DNA from: Bin87 sp963666415
Lineage (GTDB): Bacteria; Chloroflexota; Dehalococcoidia; Lucifugimonadales; UBA3495
Direction of reading: 5' to 3'
Length of the DNA stretch: 64,000 bases
Assembly: GCA_963666415.2 (NCBI GenBank)
Contig: CAXXPD010000003.1
Coordinates: 310,001-374,000 of the forward strand
Below the pieces are notes generated by a model, which worked only from the letters and a program-made list of their open reading frames with translations, was not told where the DNA came from and did no database searches. Shown here piece by piece: positions 16,264-25,139 of this stretch. Numbering within the stretch: the first letter of the stretch is position 1; each line of letters opens with the position of its first letter. Made by a program: the position numbers and the translations under genes.

Positions 16264-16938
16264 ATGACGGCGAAGAGGAAGGGCGACGGACTGCTGCTGG
16301 TGTTCAGCGACGTGGCGCCGGAGCACGACGAGGAGTATAACCGCTGGTACAACGAGGAGCACATCCCGGAGCGGTTGTCCATACCGGGCGTGCTGGACGC
16401 GGCGCGTTACAAGGCGGTGCAGGGCGGCCCCAGGTATCTGGCATGCTACGAGCTCGATTCTCACGAGGCCTGGTACTCAGAGGAATGGCAGAAGTGGCTT
16501 AACGAGCCCACCGAATGGTCGCGGCGCATGTCGCCCAGCGTCATCGGGACCGAGTACGTGCGCAACCTGTACCGTCGCGTCCATCCGGCGGAACTATCGG
16601 AGGATACGGGCGAGGCGGAAATGTCGCCGGTAATTCTGGTGGGGCGCATGTCGGTGCCTGACCACCTGGAAGATCGCTGGAACGAAGCCTACAACAACGA
16701 ACGGCTGCCCTTGTGTCTGGACATTCCAGGCTACATACGCGCCCGACGTTTTCAGGCGGTAATGGGCGAGCCCAAGTACGCCACGGTCCACGAGATGGAG
16801 TCGTTGGCGGTGGCCGAAAGCGAGGGCTGGGAAAACTGGCGCACCGCCGTCACCCCCGTTTGGACCAACGAAGTGCGGCCCCACATGGTCCACGAATCGG
16901 GCTCGCCCGGAGTGTATCGGCGCATATTCCCCAAGTAA
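16264..16938 (+). CDS. Tandem ferredoxin-like-fold (DABB/EthD-type) protein
   Basis: A 224-residue protein built from two related halves. The first contains FSDVAPEHDEEYNRWYNEEHIPERLSIPG and the second VPDHLEDRWNEAYNNERLPLCLDIPG (each quoted in part: YNRWYNEEHIPERL and WNEAYNNERLPLCL). This WYxxEHxPxxLxIPG pattern is typical of dimeric alpha-beta barrel proteins such as EthD and related monooxygenase or decarboxylase helpers, so one chain probably forms a pseudo-dimer. No catalytic residue set can be assigned. AAGGAG lies seven bases before the ATG. It follows the alcohol dehydrogenase and converges on the broken flavoenzyme gene. Confidence 0.7.
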   Translation: MTAKRKGDGLLLVFSDVAPEHDEEYNRWYNEEHIPERLSIPGVLDAARYKAVQGGPRYLACYELDSHEAWYSEEWQKWLNEPTEWSRRMSPSVIGTEYVRNLYRRVHPAELSEDTGEAEMSPVILVGRMSVPDHLEDRWNEAYNNERLPLCLDIPGYIRARRFQAVMGEPKYATVHEMESLAVAESEGWENWRTAVTPVWTNEVRPHMVHESGSPGVYRRIFPK

Positions 16939-16983
16939 ACAATCCCCTCCCCACCTTTGGGCGTGGGTACAGATCAACGGGCC

Positions 16984-18148
16984 TCACGTGTACAGAGACG
17001 CCCGTGCGGTCGCCCCCATCAGCGTCTGACCGCCGTATTCGTAGTTGGACGGCAGGCCGGAGATGTGCTGCCCACTCACGTGCAGGTCTCGGAAAAACCG
17101 TTCCAGCCCTACCGACCGGTGGATAGCGTTGGTGCCGGCGACGTTAAACAGTTGATCCACGACTGTCACCGACTGGCGGATTGCGCGAGTGATTGCCAGC
17201 CTGGCCCGCACCGCTGTGTCCGCCAAATCCGGCTGCCCGTCGATCTGGGCGCGCCACATCTTCCCCACCGCGTCCAGCACGTAAGTGCGCGCGCCGTCCA
17301 GCATCGCCTCGCATTCACCCACGGCGATCTGGACGTATGTGCGGTCTCGCAACAGCATCCTGGAATCGGTAGTGCCAGAACCCGTGGCTAAATCGGTAAA
17401 GGCGTTCATCGCGCCACGGGCCATGCCGAGAGCGTTGGCTGCCGCCAGGCGTCCAACTAATTAGTATCGCCGTCTGCGGCGGATCGTATAGCGCCCCCTG
17501 GTGATACGACGCGTCGCCCCGGGTATAGGTATGCCGAGTTGGCACGAAAACATTGGAGAATGCGCAATCGTTGCTGGCCGTTCCACGCATTCCCAGCGTA
17601 GTCCAGGTGTTGATTACCTCGCCCGCAGATACGGGGACTACCGCCACGCGAGTCATCGGGCTGCCGTCATCATTCAGGGCCGGGCCGTTGGCATCCATAA
17701 GCTGGCAGTTGAGGAACAACGCCGTGGAGTGGTCGATGCCGCTCAAGTAGTTCCAGCGTCCGTTGATGATGTAGCCGCCGTCGGCAATAGTGGCAGTACC
17801 TTCGGGCCGGGCGGATCCGGACCCCAGAATGGCTGGCGGGTCGCCGAATATCTCTTTGGCTGCCGCCACGGGCAAACGTGCAATTGCCGACGTAACCGCG
17901 CTACCGTTGAAAACGCACCAGCCGGCAGAACCGTCCGCTTGGGATATCGCTTCAACCACCTCAAAAGCGGTGAGCGGGTCCGCCTCAGGGCCGCCGAGCC
18001 CTTGCGGCGCATACAGGCAGAACAAACGATGCTGCGCCATTTTTGCGGCCAGTTCGGCAGGCAGTTGGCACTCGGCATCAATCCGGTCCACGTTTGCCAC
18101 AATATCGGGAACCAGGCTTTTGGCAATGCTGACTAAGTCTTCGGGCAT
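16984..18148 (-). pseudogene. Acyl-CoA-dehydrogenase-like flavin monooxygenase, frameshifted
   Basis: An acyl-CoA dehydrogenase fold protein of the group that includes HsaA-type flavin-dependent hydroxylases: N-terminal helices (GLGGPEADPLTAFEVVEAIS), the middle beta-domain (YIINGRWNYLSGIDHSTALF, GMRGTASNDCAFSNVFVP) and the C-terminal helical bundle (GMARGAMNAFTDLA, RDRTYVQIAVGECEAML, LFNVAGTNAIHRSVGLERFFRD in part). The two parts are in different frames: the first runs from 18148 to about 17460 (PPQTAILI), the second resumes with LAAANALGMARG. One extra base near 17455-17465 accounts for the break. It is either a recent pseudogene or a sequencing error. A GGAG site precedes the ATG at 18148. 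Confidence 0.85.
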
Positions 18149-18312
18149 AAGACGGCTCCGGGAATAATTTAATACTCACCCATTATATCGGGTATGGCCA
18201 ATTTCCCCGTGTGATAACATGCGCCAATGAATCCTATAAGGTAACCCGCCGTTGTCAACAATGAGCGGTTCGAGACTTCCATTAACCAATTCTGCACCGA
18301 GGAGCAAACCAA

Positions 18313-19383
18313 ATGAAATTCGGATTGATGTACGAAATTCAGGTGCCGGAACCGCATTATCCTGGCATCGAAGCGGAACGGTACAAGCAGGTGATGGCCC
18401 AGGTTGAGCTGGCCGATGACGTGGGGTTCGACTACTTCTGGACGGTGGAGCATCATTTCCTGCGGGAGTTTTCCCACTGTTCCGCTCCGGAAGTGCTGTA
18501 CGGCGCCATCTCCCAGCGCACCAAGCGCATCCGCATCGGCCATGCCGTGGCCCTGTTGCCGGGAGCCTACAACCATCCAGTACGCGTGGCCGAGCGCGCC
18601 GCCGTCCTCGACATCGTCAGCGACGGGCGTATGGATCTGGGCACTGGTCGCTCCACCACGCTCATCGAGATGGACGGCTTCGAGGTTGACCCCGAAACCA
18701 CCAAGGCCCAATGGCGCGAGGCCATCGGCATGATTCCCCGGATGTGGACGGAAGACCCCTTCTCCCACGCCGGCGAGTTTTACAACGTCCCGCCGCGCTC
18801 GGTCATCCCCAAGCCAGTGCAGGACCCCCATCCGCCTATGTGGATGGCGTGCAGCCAGCCCACATCCTTCGGGGAGGCGGGCGATCTGGGAATCGGGGTG
18901 CTGTGCTTCAACCTGGGCGGGCACGAGCAACTGGTTGAGCGGGTGCAGATTTACCGCGAGGCCCTCAAGGACGCACATCCCATCGGCAGCATGATCAACG
19001 ACAACATCGCCGCGCTGTGCATAGTGCACGTTGCGGACACCGACCAGGAAGCCTACGATGCGGCCGCCCGCGAGGGTGAGTGGTTCGTGGCCAAGGCTGA
19101 AGACCTTTACAGTCCCTGGCAGGGTCGTGAAGTGCCCGACAGCTACCGCTTTGCCGTTGATGCGGTGCAGACGGAACGCGTCAACAAAACCGCCGACGAC
19201 CACATTGAGTCCGGCGCGTTCGCAATGGGCAGCCCGGAGACGGTCATCAAGACCATCGAGAAATACCGGGAGGCTGGCGTCGATCAGATTCTGTGCTTCA
19301 TGCAGATGGGCAACCTGCCCCACAGCAACATAATGAACAGCATCCGCCTGTTCGGGAAGTATGTGATACCGCACTTCCTTTAG
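18313..19383 (+). CDS. LLM-class flavin/F420-dependent oxidoreductase
   Basis: A 356-residue luciferase-like monooxygenase (TIM barrel). The start MKFGLMYEIQVPEPHYPG, the FDYFWTVEHHFLREFS active-site region, IRIGHAVALLPG, and the RMDLGTGRSTT flavin-phosphate loop are typical. Members use reduced FMN or F420 to oxidise or reduce varied organics; the cofactor is not decided by these motifs. An F420 reductase-like gene at 26762-27409 makes F420 possible. GAGGAG lies upstream of the ATG. The gene is divergent from the flavoenzyme pseudogene, sharing a 164-base AT-richer spacer, and ends before a cluster of palindromic repeats. Confidence 0.93.
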   Translation: MKFGLMYEIQVPEPHYPGIEAERYKQVMAQVELADDVGFDYFWTVEHHFLREFSHCSAPEVLYGAISQRTKRIRIGHAVALLPGAYNHPVRVAERAAVLDIVSDGRMDLGTGRSTTLIEMDGFEVDPETTKAQWREAIGMIPRMWTEDPFSHAGEFYNVPPRSVIPKPVQDPHPPMWMACSQPTSFGEAGDLGIGVLCFNLGGHEQLVERVQIYREALKDAHPIGSMINDNIAALCIVHVADTDQEAYDAAAREGEWFVAKAEDLYSPWQGREVPDSYRFAVDAVQTERVNKTADDHIESGAFAMGSPETVIKTIEKYREAGVDQILCFMQMGNLPHSNIMNSIRLFGKYVIPHFL

Positions 19384-19408
19384 GTCGCGGCAAATTGTGC
19401 TGCTGGGA

Positions 19409-19598
19409 CTACCCTCACCCCAACCCCTCTCCCGGTGGGAGAGGGGCGGTTTGCCTGTAGCGTAATGCCCGGGGTCAGTAGGTTGCATCCCCTCTCCCGG
19501 TCGGAGAGAACTCGGTTAGTTGGAACCGCGATGCGATGCCCGGGCCCAATCGGTTGCATCCCCTCTCCCTCGATGGGAGAGGGCTAGGGTGAGGGTGA
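19409..19598. repeat. Cluster of three CTCTCCC/GGGAGAG palindromes
   Basis: Three copies of the intergenic palindrome lie in a row: CCCTCACCCCAACCCCTCTCCC with GGGAGAGGGG at about 19410-19446, a partial copy at about 19488-19509, and CCCTCTCCCTCGATGGGAGAGGG with GGGTGAGGGTG at about 19558-19598. They follow the LLM gene and end 20 bases before the IS at 19619. They could act as a transcription barrier, but no U-run follows, so their main identity is as dispersed repeats. Confidence 0.7.
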
Positions 19599-19618
19599 AA
19601 TCCCACTCCCCAATACGC

Positions 19619-21072
19619 CTCGGCTTTGTACAATCAAGCGGCATAGGCTAGCGTGTCGAGCATCCTGTGGTACAAGAGGCGCGGGACTTTTATCGATTCG
19701 TGCTCGCGCTCGGACGGCATAAAAGTTCCCTGCTGCACCCAGAGGTGTCGTCTGACCAGGGCGATGGCGTCGGCGAAGGAAGGGCTGGTTTTGTCATACC
19801 ACGCCGCGGTGCGCGGCGCCATGCCGCCACGCTGTTCGATCAGGATATCCGCTGCCAGCGTCACCACGCTGAACAGGCCAAAGAGCGCGGGGGTGGTTCG
19901 GGCGATGGCTCGTTCCGACCACTGGCGCTGGGTTTCCACGCCCAGGTGAGCCCGCAGCTCCTCAAAGGTCACCTCGACCTGCCAGCGCAGCAGATACCAC
20001 TGCAGTATCCGCAGGGGTTCCGCCTCGGTGTCGGTGCATAGCAAAGCATAGGGCCCGCGGCGCTCCTCCAGGTATCTGATGACGACCCAACGTAGGGGAA
20101 GGCGCGGCGGCCCGCCGTGGTACCACAGCGCCACGCCCGAAGCGAGCTCGACCATGGCGGTACTGCCGTCGGAACCGGTGGCGCGGTAGGGAATCCATTG
20201 TGTAGCGGGATCGTCCAGCACCGCCGTGGGACTGGGCAATCGCGCGCCGACCACCCGGGGCCGCCCGATCTGGCCGGGCCGCCGCGGTGGCGCGGGCTGG
20301 TACCGGGATGCGTCCTTGCGCAGTTTGGTGACGACGACAATCGGCTTTGACATACTCTGGCAATGCCGCAGGAACTCGCGCTTGGCGTAGCCGCCATCGG
20401 CCACCACCACCAGGTCCCGGTCCGGCAGCCACCGGCGCAGGCAGACCAGCATCTGCTGGGCGTAGTCGGTGACCGTCTTGTGCCGGCGGCCTTTGCGCCG
20501 GTCGTAGCGGGCCGACACCACCAGCGCGGTCAAAAACGGTAGCGCCCAGTGTCGACCCGCCCATCCGATACGCGTCAGCAACATCAGGCTCACCCATTGC
20601 AATCCGGGGGTCATCACCACCTGGTCGTCCTTGGACCGCACCGGATCCCGATACCGTCCCTTGGCCGCAATCTTCCGGCCCCAGCGTCGTTCCACCGTCT
20701 CGTCAATGCCGAACACCAACGGCTCGGTGGATGAACCAAGGCGCCCGGCCACCAGCAGCAACAGCACCCGGCTCAGTTGCAGCGGCGACCATCGGGCACG
20801 GTTGAGCACGTGGTGATAGATGGCGAAGTCGCCGTGCTGCCCAATCCCCAGGATGTTGAGGGCGGAGGACACGGTGCGTTTGCCGGGAGACAGGATCGCT
20901 CCCATGGCCAGGAGTTGGGCTTTGCGCCAGGTCCTGGGGTCAAACAGGTGCTCAAAGGGCAGCAGCAGGGTTACTATGACTGCGGGCAGGGTGGGCATAC
21001 TCGACCTCTTTTGGTGATTTGGTCGAGCTTACCCTGTTCTTATAATTTATCTAGCTTTTGTACAAAGTCGAG
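19619..21072 (-). mobile_element. IS4-type element B (1454 bp) with 8-bp duplication
   Basis: Inverted ends CTCGGCTTTGTACAA (left) and CTCGACTTTGTACAA (right, read inward), flanked on both sides by CAATACGC (19611-19618 and 21073-21080). Its transposase is clearly related to those of elements A, C and D but diverged, and the duplication is 8 bp rather than the 5 bp seen for them. Removing it rejoins a repeat-rich intergenic region, so no gene was disrupted. Confidence 0.88.
19634..20998 (-). CDS. IS4-type DDE transposase (element B)
   Basis: A 454-residue transposase. Catalytic residues are visible as Asp in FGIDETVERRWG, Asp in VVADGGYAKREF and Glu in RWQVEVTFEELRAHLG, matching the IS4-clan R-x3-E signature. 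It starts MPTLPAVIVTLLLPFEHLF, analogous to MLTLPNAIVPVLHPFATLF in the other copies. The frame is intact, so the element is potentially active. I do not recognise a named IS. Confidence 0.93.
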   Translation of the reverse strand: MPTLPAVIVTLLLPFEHLFDPRTWRKAQLLAMGAILSPGKRTVSSALNILGIGQHGDFAIYHHVLNRARWSPLQLSRVLLLLVAGRLGSSTEPLVFGIDETVERRWGRKIAAKGRYRDPVRSKDDQVVMTPGLQWVSLMLLTRIGWAGRHWALPFLTALVVSARYDRRKGRRHKTVTDYAQQMLVCLRRWLPDRDLVVVADGGYAKREFLRHCQSMSKPIVVVTKLRKDASRYQPAPPRRPGQIGRPRVVGARLPSPTAVLDDPATQWIPYRATGSDGSTAMVELASGVALWYHGGPPRLPLRWVVIRYLEERRGPYALLCTDTEAEPLRILQWYLLRWQVEVTFEELRAHLGVETQRQWSERAIARTTPALFGLFSVVTLAADILIEQRGGMAPRTAAWYDKTSPSFADAIALVRRHLWVQQGTFMPSEREHESIKVPRLLYHRMLDTLAYAA

Positions 21073-21165
21073 CAATACGCGAGAGGGTGGAAAACCCGCT
21101 GCGAGACAAGCGAAGGGCGAGCCATAGGCCCGCCCGAATCGCAGCATACCTCAAGAGTCGACGAA

Positions 21166-21468
21166 TCAATCGGACGACGGCAACTGTTTCGCTTCCTGCA
21201 ACTCCATTGGTTCTCCGTCCAGGCGCAGGTCGCACTTGCCGGCCTTGGTAACCAGGACTGACACGCTGCCGTCCGGTGAGGTTAGCCGTTTGCCCATCGT
21301 AACCTCCGGAGCGTCATCGGCTGGCGCGGCGCCTGCAAAGTCGACGCTGGCGCCCTTGATTTGCAGCGGGATGTCCCCGTCCGTCAACTCCCCCGTCCCG
21401 CTGGCCTTGCTGACGATCATCTCGGCCCCACCCGGGGCGACATAACGCTGTCCTGTTTTCAAATCCAT
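21166..21468 (-). CDS. Small hypothetical protein, desulfoferrodoxin-N-like without cysteines
   Basis: A 100-residue hypothetical. The start at 21468 is supported by GAGGT about nine bases upstream; the frame is open further but without a better site. The first 38 residues (MDLKTGQRYVAPGGAEMIVS and on) recall the N-terminal zinc/iron knuckle of desulfoferrodoxin-like small proteins (GxxYxCxxCGxEVxVxxxGxGxLxCCGxPM), with every Cys position replaced. The rest (VTMGKRLTSPDGSVSVLVTK, CDLRLDGEPMELQEAK) looks like small beta strands. The likeness is weak and the function unknown. Confidence 0.5.
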   Translation of the reverse strand: MDLKTGQRYVAPGGAEMIVSKASGTGELTDGDIPLQIKGASVDFAGAAPADDAPEVTMGKRLTSPDGSVSVLVTKAGKCDLRLDGEPMELQEAKQLPSSD

Positions 21469-21573
21469 GGCGCACAATACCTCAACAAACCGCAAATAAT
21501 CAGCGAAATTATAGACACCGACGCCGCGAAGCGTCAACGCACCCGTTTTGGCTCACGCGTACCCACTTAATCC

Positions 21574-21701
21574 GTCATTGCGAAGAGCGTCCGCTCATCC
21601 CGAGCTCGTCGAGGGACGTGGCAATCTCGAAGAGGTTGAACATACGTGTGCGAACCGCCGTTGCTATGCCGACGGGATTGCCGCGCTACGCTCGCAATGA
21701 C
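21574..21701. repeat. Diverged copy of the GTCATTGCGAG hairpin repeat
   Basis: It begins GTCATTGCGAAGAGCG, ends CGCTACGCTCGCAATGAC, and contains the inner GTGGCAATCTCG and GGGATTGCCGCG arms. It also includes CCGAGCTCGTCGAGGGACG, an insertion relative to the 107-bp unit. The spacer from 21469 to 22033 holds no other recognisable element except a palindrome remnant near 21925-21950 (TTGATGGGGAGAGGGTCAGG). Confidence 0.75.
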
Positions 21702-22033
21702 AGAGTGGGTACGCGTGAGAGACGTTTTGGTGGTTGCTCCGGTAGGCGAGGGTCGACCCTCATTTTCGGCATTCCTCCCGCAGGAAAGGATAGCGGCTCG
21801 TGAGGATTGGCCGGGACGCAGGGGACTTGGCATCGCCGGCGCATTGTTGCCGGCTCACGGTCGAATTGCCGGGCACGCTGGAAAGAGGATGTCTGCCTCA
21901 CGTTCAGTCATACCCGCCGACCCCTGCTTGATGGGGAGAGGGTCAGGTTGAGTGCGGCCCCCGTCGCCGACCGTATTGTGGTAAATTACGGCCATCAATC
22001 GCCCCGCAATCGTCGCTCAGGAGGACGCTCCAT

Positions 22034-24373
22034 ATGCTTGATTACAAACCTAACATCGTTCTTGTTGACCCGGATCATGACTATCGTGTGGTGGGGACGC
22101 GCCCCATTCGCCACGACGGGCCCGACAAGGTGATGGGTCGCGCGCGCTACGCGGCCGATATTCATCTTCCCGAAATGTTGCACGGCAAAATCCTGCGCAG
22201 CCCCCACGCCCACGCCCGCATCAAGGGTATCGACGCCAGCCGCGCCCTGGCGTTGCCGGGTGTTCATGCGGTGGTAACCGGCGCTGACTTCCCAGACGTG
22301 TCCGCTGAAATAAAGGACCAGGAAGAGGGTTCAACGGTCAACTATGGTTTCTACAGCCGCAACGTGATGGCTCGGGAAAAGGCGTTGTATCGGGGCCACG
22401 CGGTGGCAGCAATCGTCGCCGATTCGCCGCACCTTGCCGAAGAGGCCATGGAGCTGATTGATGTGGACTGGGAAGTGCTGCCCCCGGCGATGACTGCCGA
22501 TGCAGCGATGGCTCCCGGCGCTCCCATCATCCACGAACGTCTGGTGAGCCTGACCAACCCGGCGATGCGCGCCGGCGGTTGGGCAGAGGGCGAAACCGGA
22601 GACGGTTCCAACGTGTCGAACCATTTCCAGTTTACCCTGGGCGATATCGAAGCAGGATTCGCCGAGGCCGACGAAATCGTCGAGCGTGAGTACCACACTC
22701 GGCCCGTTCATCAGGGTTACATCGAACCGCACTCTGCTACTGCGCGCTGGAACAACGATGACACCGTAACCATCTGGGCCAGCAGCCAGGGGCACTTCGC
22801 CCTGCGTGACCACACCAGCCGCATTCTGGGCATCTCGGTGGGGCAGATGAACGTTGTCCCGATGGAGATCGGCGGCGGGTTTGGCGGCAAGGGTCAAGGT
22901 GGTTGCTACCTTGAGCCGGTGGTCGCCGCGCTGGCTCGCAAGACCGGCCGCCCGGTGAAAATTGCCATGACGCGCACCGAGGTTTTTACGGGCACCGGCC
23001 CCACCTCGGGGAGTCATATCAAGGTCAAGGTTGGCGGCACACGGGACGGCCGTTTCGTCGCCGCTCAGGCATCCCTGGTGTACGAGGCGGGCGCATTCCC
23101 CGGCTCGCCGGTACCCAGCGGTTGCCGCACCATGTTCGCCCCCTACGAGATTCCCAACGGTTTCGTGGAGGGCTACGATGTGGTTACCAACGTACCCAAA
23201 GCCGCGGCGTACCGGGCCCCCGGGTCTCCGGTGGCGTCCTTCGCTGCTGAACAGGCCATCGACGAGCTGTGCCAGAAGCTGGGCGTTGACCCGGTGGAAT
23301 TTCGGTTGAACAACGCTTCCAAAGAGGGCAGCCGCCAGGTTGCCGGGCCCGTTTTCCGTCGCATTGGGATGGTGGAAATCCTGCAGGCTGCCCAAGAGCA
23401 CCCCCACCTGGCCGCTCCGGTGCCAGCGCCGTCCGGTCCCGGACGGGTCACTGGACGCGGCATCGCCGCCGGCGCCTGGTTCAACGGCACCGGCCCCGCC
23501 AGCGCCGTTGCCAGCGTGATGCCAGACGGTACCGTCAGCCTGATTGAAGGTTCGCCCGACATTGGCGGTTCCCGCGCGGTCATGGCCATGCACATCGCCG
23601 AGGTGCTCGGTCTGCCGGCGGAACGGATTAAGCCGTCCATCGTCGACACCGACAGCATCGGTTACAGCAGCGGCGCAGGAGGCAGCGGCGTAACCTTCAA
23701 GATGGGTACAGCCGTTTACCAGGCCGGCGAGGATGTGCGCCGCCAGTTGATCGAACGCGCCGCTCGCATCTGGGACGTTCCCGTAGAAGATGTGGAATAC
23801 CAGGAAGACGGCACACTGGCGCACCGGTCCGATGATGCCCTGCGGTTGACTTTCGACGAGTTGGCAAGACGGCTGAACGGTACCGGCGGCCCGGTGGTTG
23901 GGCGTGCCACAGCCAACCCGGGCGGTGTGGGCAACGCCTTTGCCATCAACGTAGCCGACGTGGAGGTGGACACCGAGACCGGCAAGGTGGACGTGCTGCG
24001 CTTCACGGCTATTCAGGACTGCGGCAAAGCCATCCACCCCAGCTACGTGGAAGGACAGATCCAGGGTGGCGCGGTTCAAGGCATCGGCTGGGCGCTCAAC
24101 GAAGAATATTTCTTCAGCGACGACGGCCAGATGCTCAACTCGTCGTTCCTGGATTACCGGATGCCCACCGCGCTGGATCTGCCGATGATTGATACGGTTA
24201 TCGTGGAGGTGCACAACCCCGGGCACCCGCTGGGTGTGCGGGGTGTCGGCGAAGTGTCACTGGTGCCTCCGATGGCAGCCATCGGCAACGCCATCGCCCG
24301 GGCCACCGGCGCACGCATGGAAAGCCTGCCAATGAACCCGGGCGCCGTCCTGGAAGCGCTTTGGGAGCAGTAG
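22034..24373 (+). CDS. Xanthine dehydrogenase-family molybdopterin-binding subunit
   Basis: A 779-residue large subunit of the xanthine oxidase/aldehyde oxidase/CoxL family, which hydroxylates carbon centres at a Mo-pterin site. Visible signatures: VGTRPIRHDGPDKVMGRARYAAD-type start (first part VGTRPIRHDGPDKVMGRARY), GGGFGGKGQGG for the pterin, AAYRAPGSPVASFAAEQAID, and the catalytic Glu loop GVRGVGEVSLVPPM near the end. AGGAGGAC precedes the ATG by about nine bases. The usual partners, a 2Fe-2S small subunit and an FAD subunit, are absent on both sides, so it must pair with distant subunits or act differently. A strong hairpin follows at 24448. Confidence 0.93.
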   Translation: MLDYKPNIVLVDPDHDYRVVGTRPIRHDGPDKVMGRARYAADIHLPEMLHGKILRSPHAHARIKGIDASRALALPGVHAVVTGADFPDVSAEIKDQEEGSTVNYGFYSRNVMAREKALYRGHAVAAIVADSPHLAEEAMELIDVDWEVLPPAMTADAAMAPGAPIIHERLVSLTNPAMRAGGWAEGETGDGSNVSNHFQFTLGDIEAGFAEADEIVEREYHTRPVHQGYIEPHSATARWNNDDTVTIWASSQGHFALRDHTSRILGISVGQMNVVPMEIGGGFGGKGQGGCYLEPVVAALARKTGRPVKIAMTRTEVFTGTGPTSGSHIKVKVGGTRDGRFVAAQASLVYEAGAFPGSPVPSGCRTMFAPYEIPNGFVEGYDVVTNVPKAAAYRAPGSPVASFAAEQAIDELCQKLGVDPVEFRLNNASKEGSRQVAGPVFRRIGMVEILQAAQEHPHLAAPVPAPSGPGRVTGRGIAAGAWFNGTGPASAVASVMPDGTVSLIEGSPDIGGSRAVMAMHIAEVLGLPAERIKPSIVDTDSIGYSSGAGGSGVTFKMGTAVYQAGEDVRRQLIERAARIWDVPVEDVEYQEDGTLAHRSDDALRLTFDELARRLNGTGGPVVGRATANPGGVGNAFAINVADVEVDTETGKVDVLRFTAIQDCGKAIHPSYVEGQIQGGAVQGIGWALNEEYFFSDDGQMLNSSFLDYRMPTALDLPMIDTVIVEVHNPGHPLGVRGVGEVSLVPPMAAIGNAIARATGARMESLPMNPGAVLEALWEQ

Positions 24374-24447
24374 TCCTGCATACCTGGCAATCGCGATGGA
24401 ACGTAGCGCGCGCGGTGATCGCGTAGCGGCGGTAAGTTTATCCAAAG

Positions 24448-24480
24448 GCAGGGGCGACGGATGCGTCGCCCCTGCTGTTT
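24448..24480 (+). terminator. Hairpin after the molybdopterin subunit gene
   Basis: GCAGGGGCGAC and GTCGCCCCTGC form a perfect 11-bp stem with a 6-base loop, followed by TGTTT. The short T-run makes it a moderate terminator candidate, 75 bases after the stop codon. The unit may also be another dispersed repeat. Confidence 0.5.
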
Positions 24481-24595
24481 GGCCTACGCTGCTATCCTTT
24501 GGTGGGAGAGGGCCAGGGCGAGCGGCCCGGCGACACGCTCAGGGCGAGTGGGGGGAACTAATGAACCTGGCTATCGCTGAACGGTTTCGGTGCAG

Positions 24596-24997
24596 CTAGG
24601 GCCTCAGCCGTACCAAAAAGCTGGCCTCGCCCAACGGCATTCCGTCGTAAGCGATGGCAGCCACATGGCGACCCAGCCGCGTTACCGGGATGCGGAACGG
24701 CTTGATCCAGCGCTGGAAGAAAACCCCATCCTCCCACTCCGTTTGCTGCGGCGGCGGGCTGGAGAGGCTGGCGCCAGGGGCGCGGATGCTGATTTCCAAC
24801 GTGTGTTCACCGGGGCTGGCGCCGGCGATGCAAAACACCAGTTGTACATCCACGTCGGCCAGCACCCGGGGCGCGTCGCCGGTAGGGGGTTCAGCTGGCA
24901 TCTCAATGTCCACCAGGTCGATAATTCCGGTGCAGCTCAGGTCGTCCCCGTCGCCCTCCGCGGTATCCCGGCAAAACAGCGCGTATTTCAGGTACAC
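24596..24997 (-). CDS. DUF6941-like hypothetical protein
   Basis: A protein of about 133 residues with a beta-rich layout: YLKYALFCRDTAEGDGDDLS, TGIIDLVDIEMPAEPP, VQLVFCIAGASPGEHTLEIS, FRIPVTRLGRHVAAIAYDG, and MPLGEASFLVRLRP. The pattern (a start with 'YA-cDxA', then a statement of policy-like 'GIIDxV', then 'GxHxLxIxxR') resembles the DUF6941 family; I hold this tentatively. I take the GTG at 24997 as start because family members begin just before YALFC; the frame is open to a GTG at 25087 without a binding site. Function unknown. It is divergent from the thioredoxin-fold gene. Confidence 0.55.
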   Translation of the reverse strand: MYLKYALFCRDTAEGDGDDLSCTGIIDLVDIEMPAEPPTGDAPRVLADVDVQLVFCIAGASPGEHTLEISIRAPGASLSSPPPQQTEWEDGVFFQRWIKPFRIPVTRLGRHVAAIAYDGMPLGEASFLVRLRP

Positions 24998-25139
24998 TCC
25001 CGAACGATCGTTAGTCAACAGGCGGCTCCCCTCGACCCGCGCACCCGGCGGGTGGTAGTATCCAGTATCCAACGACGATTTTAGCACTGGCCGGCAACAA
25101 GGGCAAAATGCGGCTGGCCAACCAGGATGAGGTGCACCA

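Noticed and set aside
18169..19488. 439-codon frame antisense to the LLM oxidoreductase
   Set aside because: Shadow of a well-supported gene; its ends fall in palindromic repeats and no domain is visible.
22331..24226. 631-codon open frame antisense to the molybdopterin gene
   Set aside because: The sense frame has strong family motifs throughout; the antisense frame is a GC-rich shadow with no recognisable motif.
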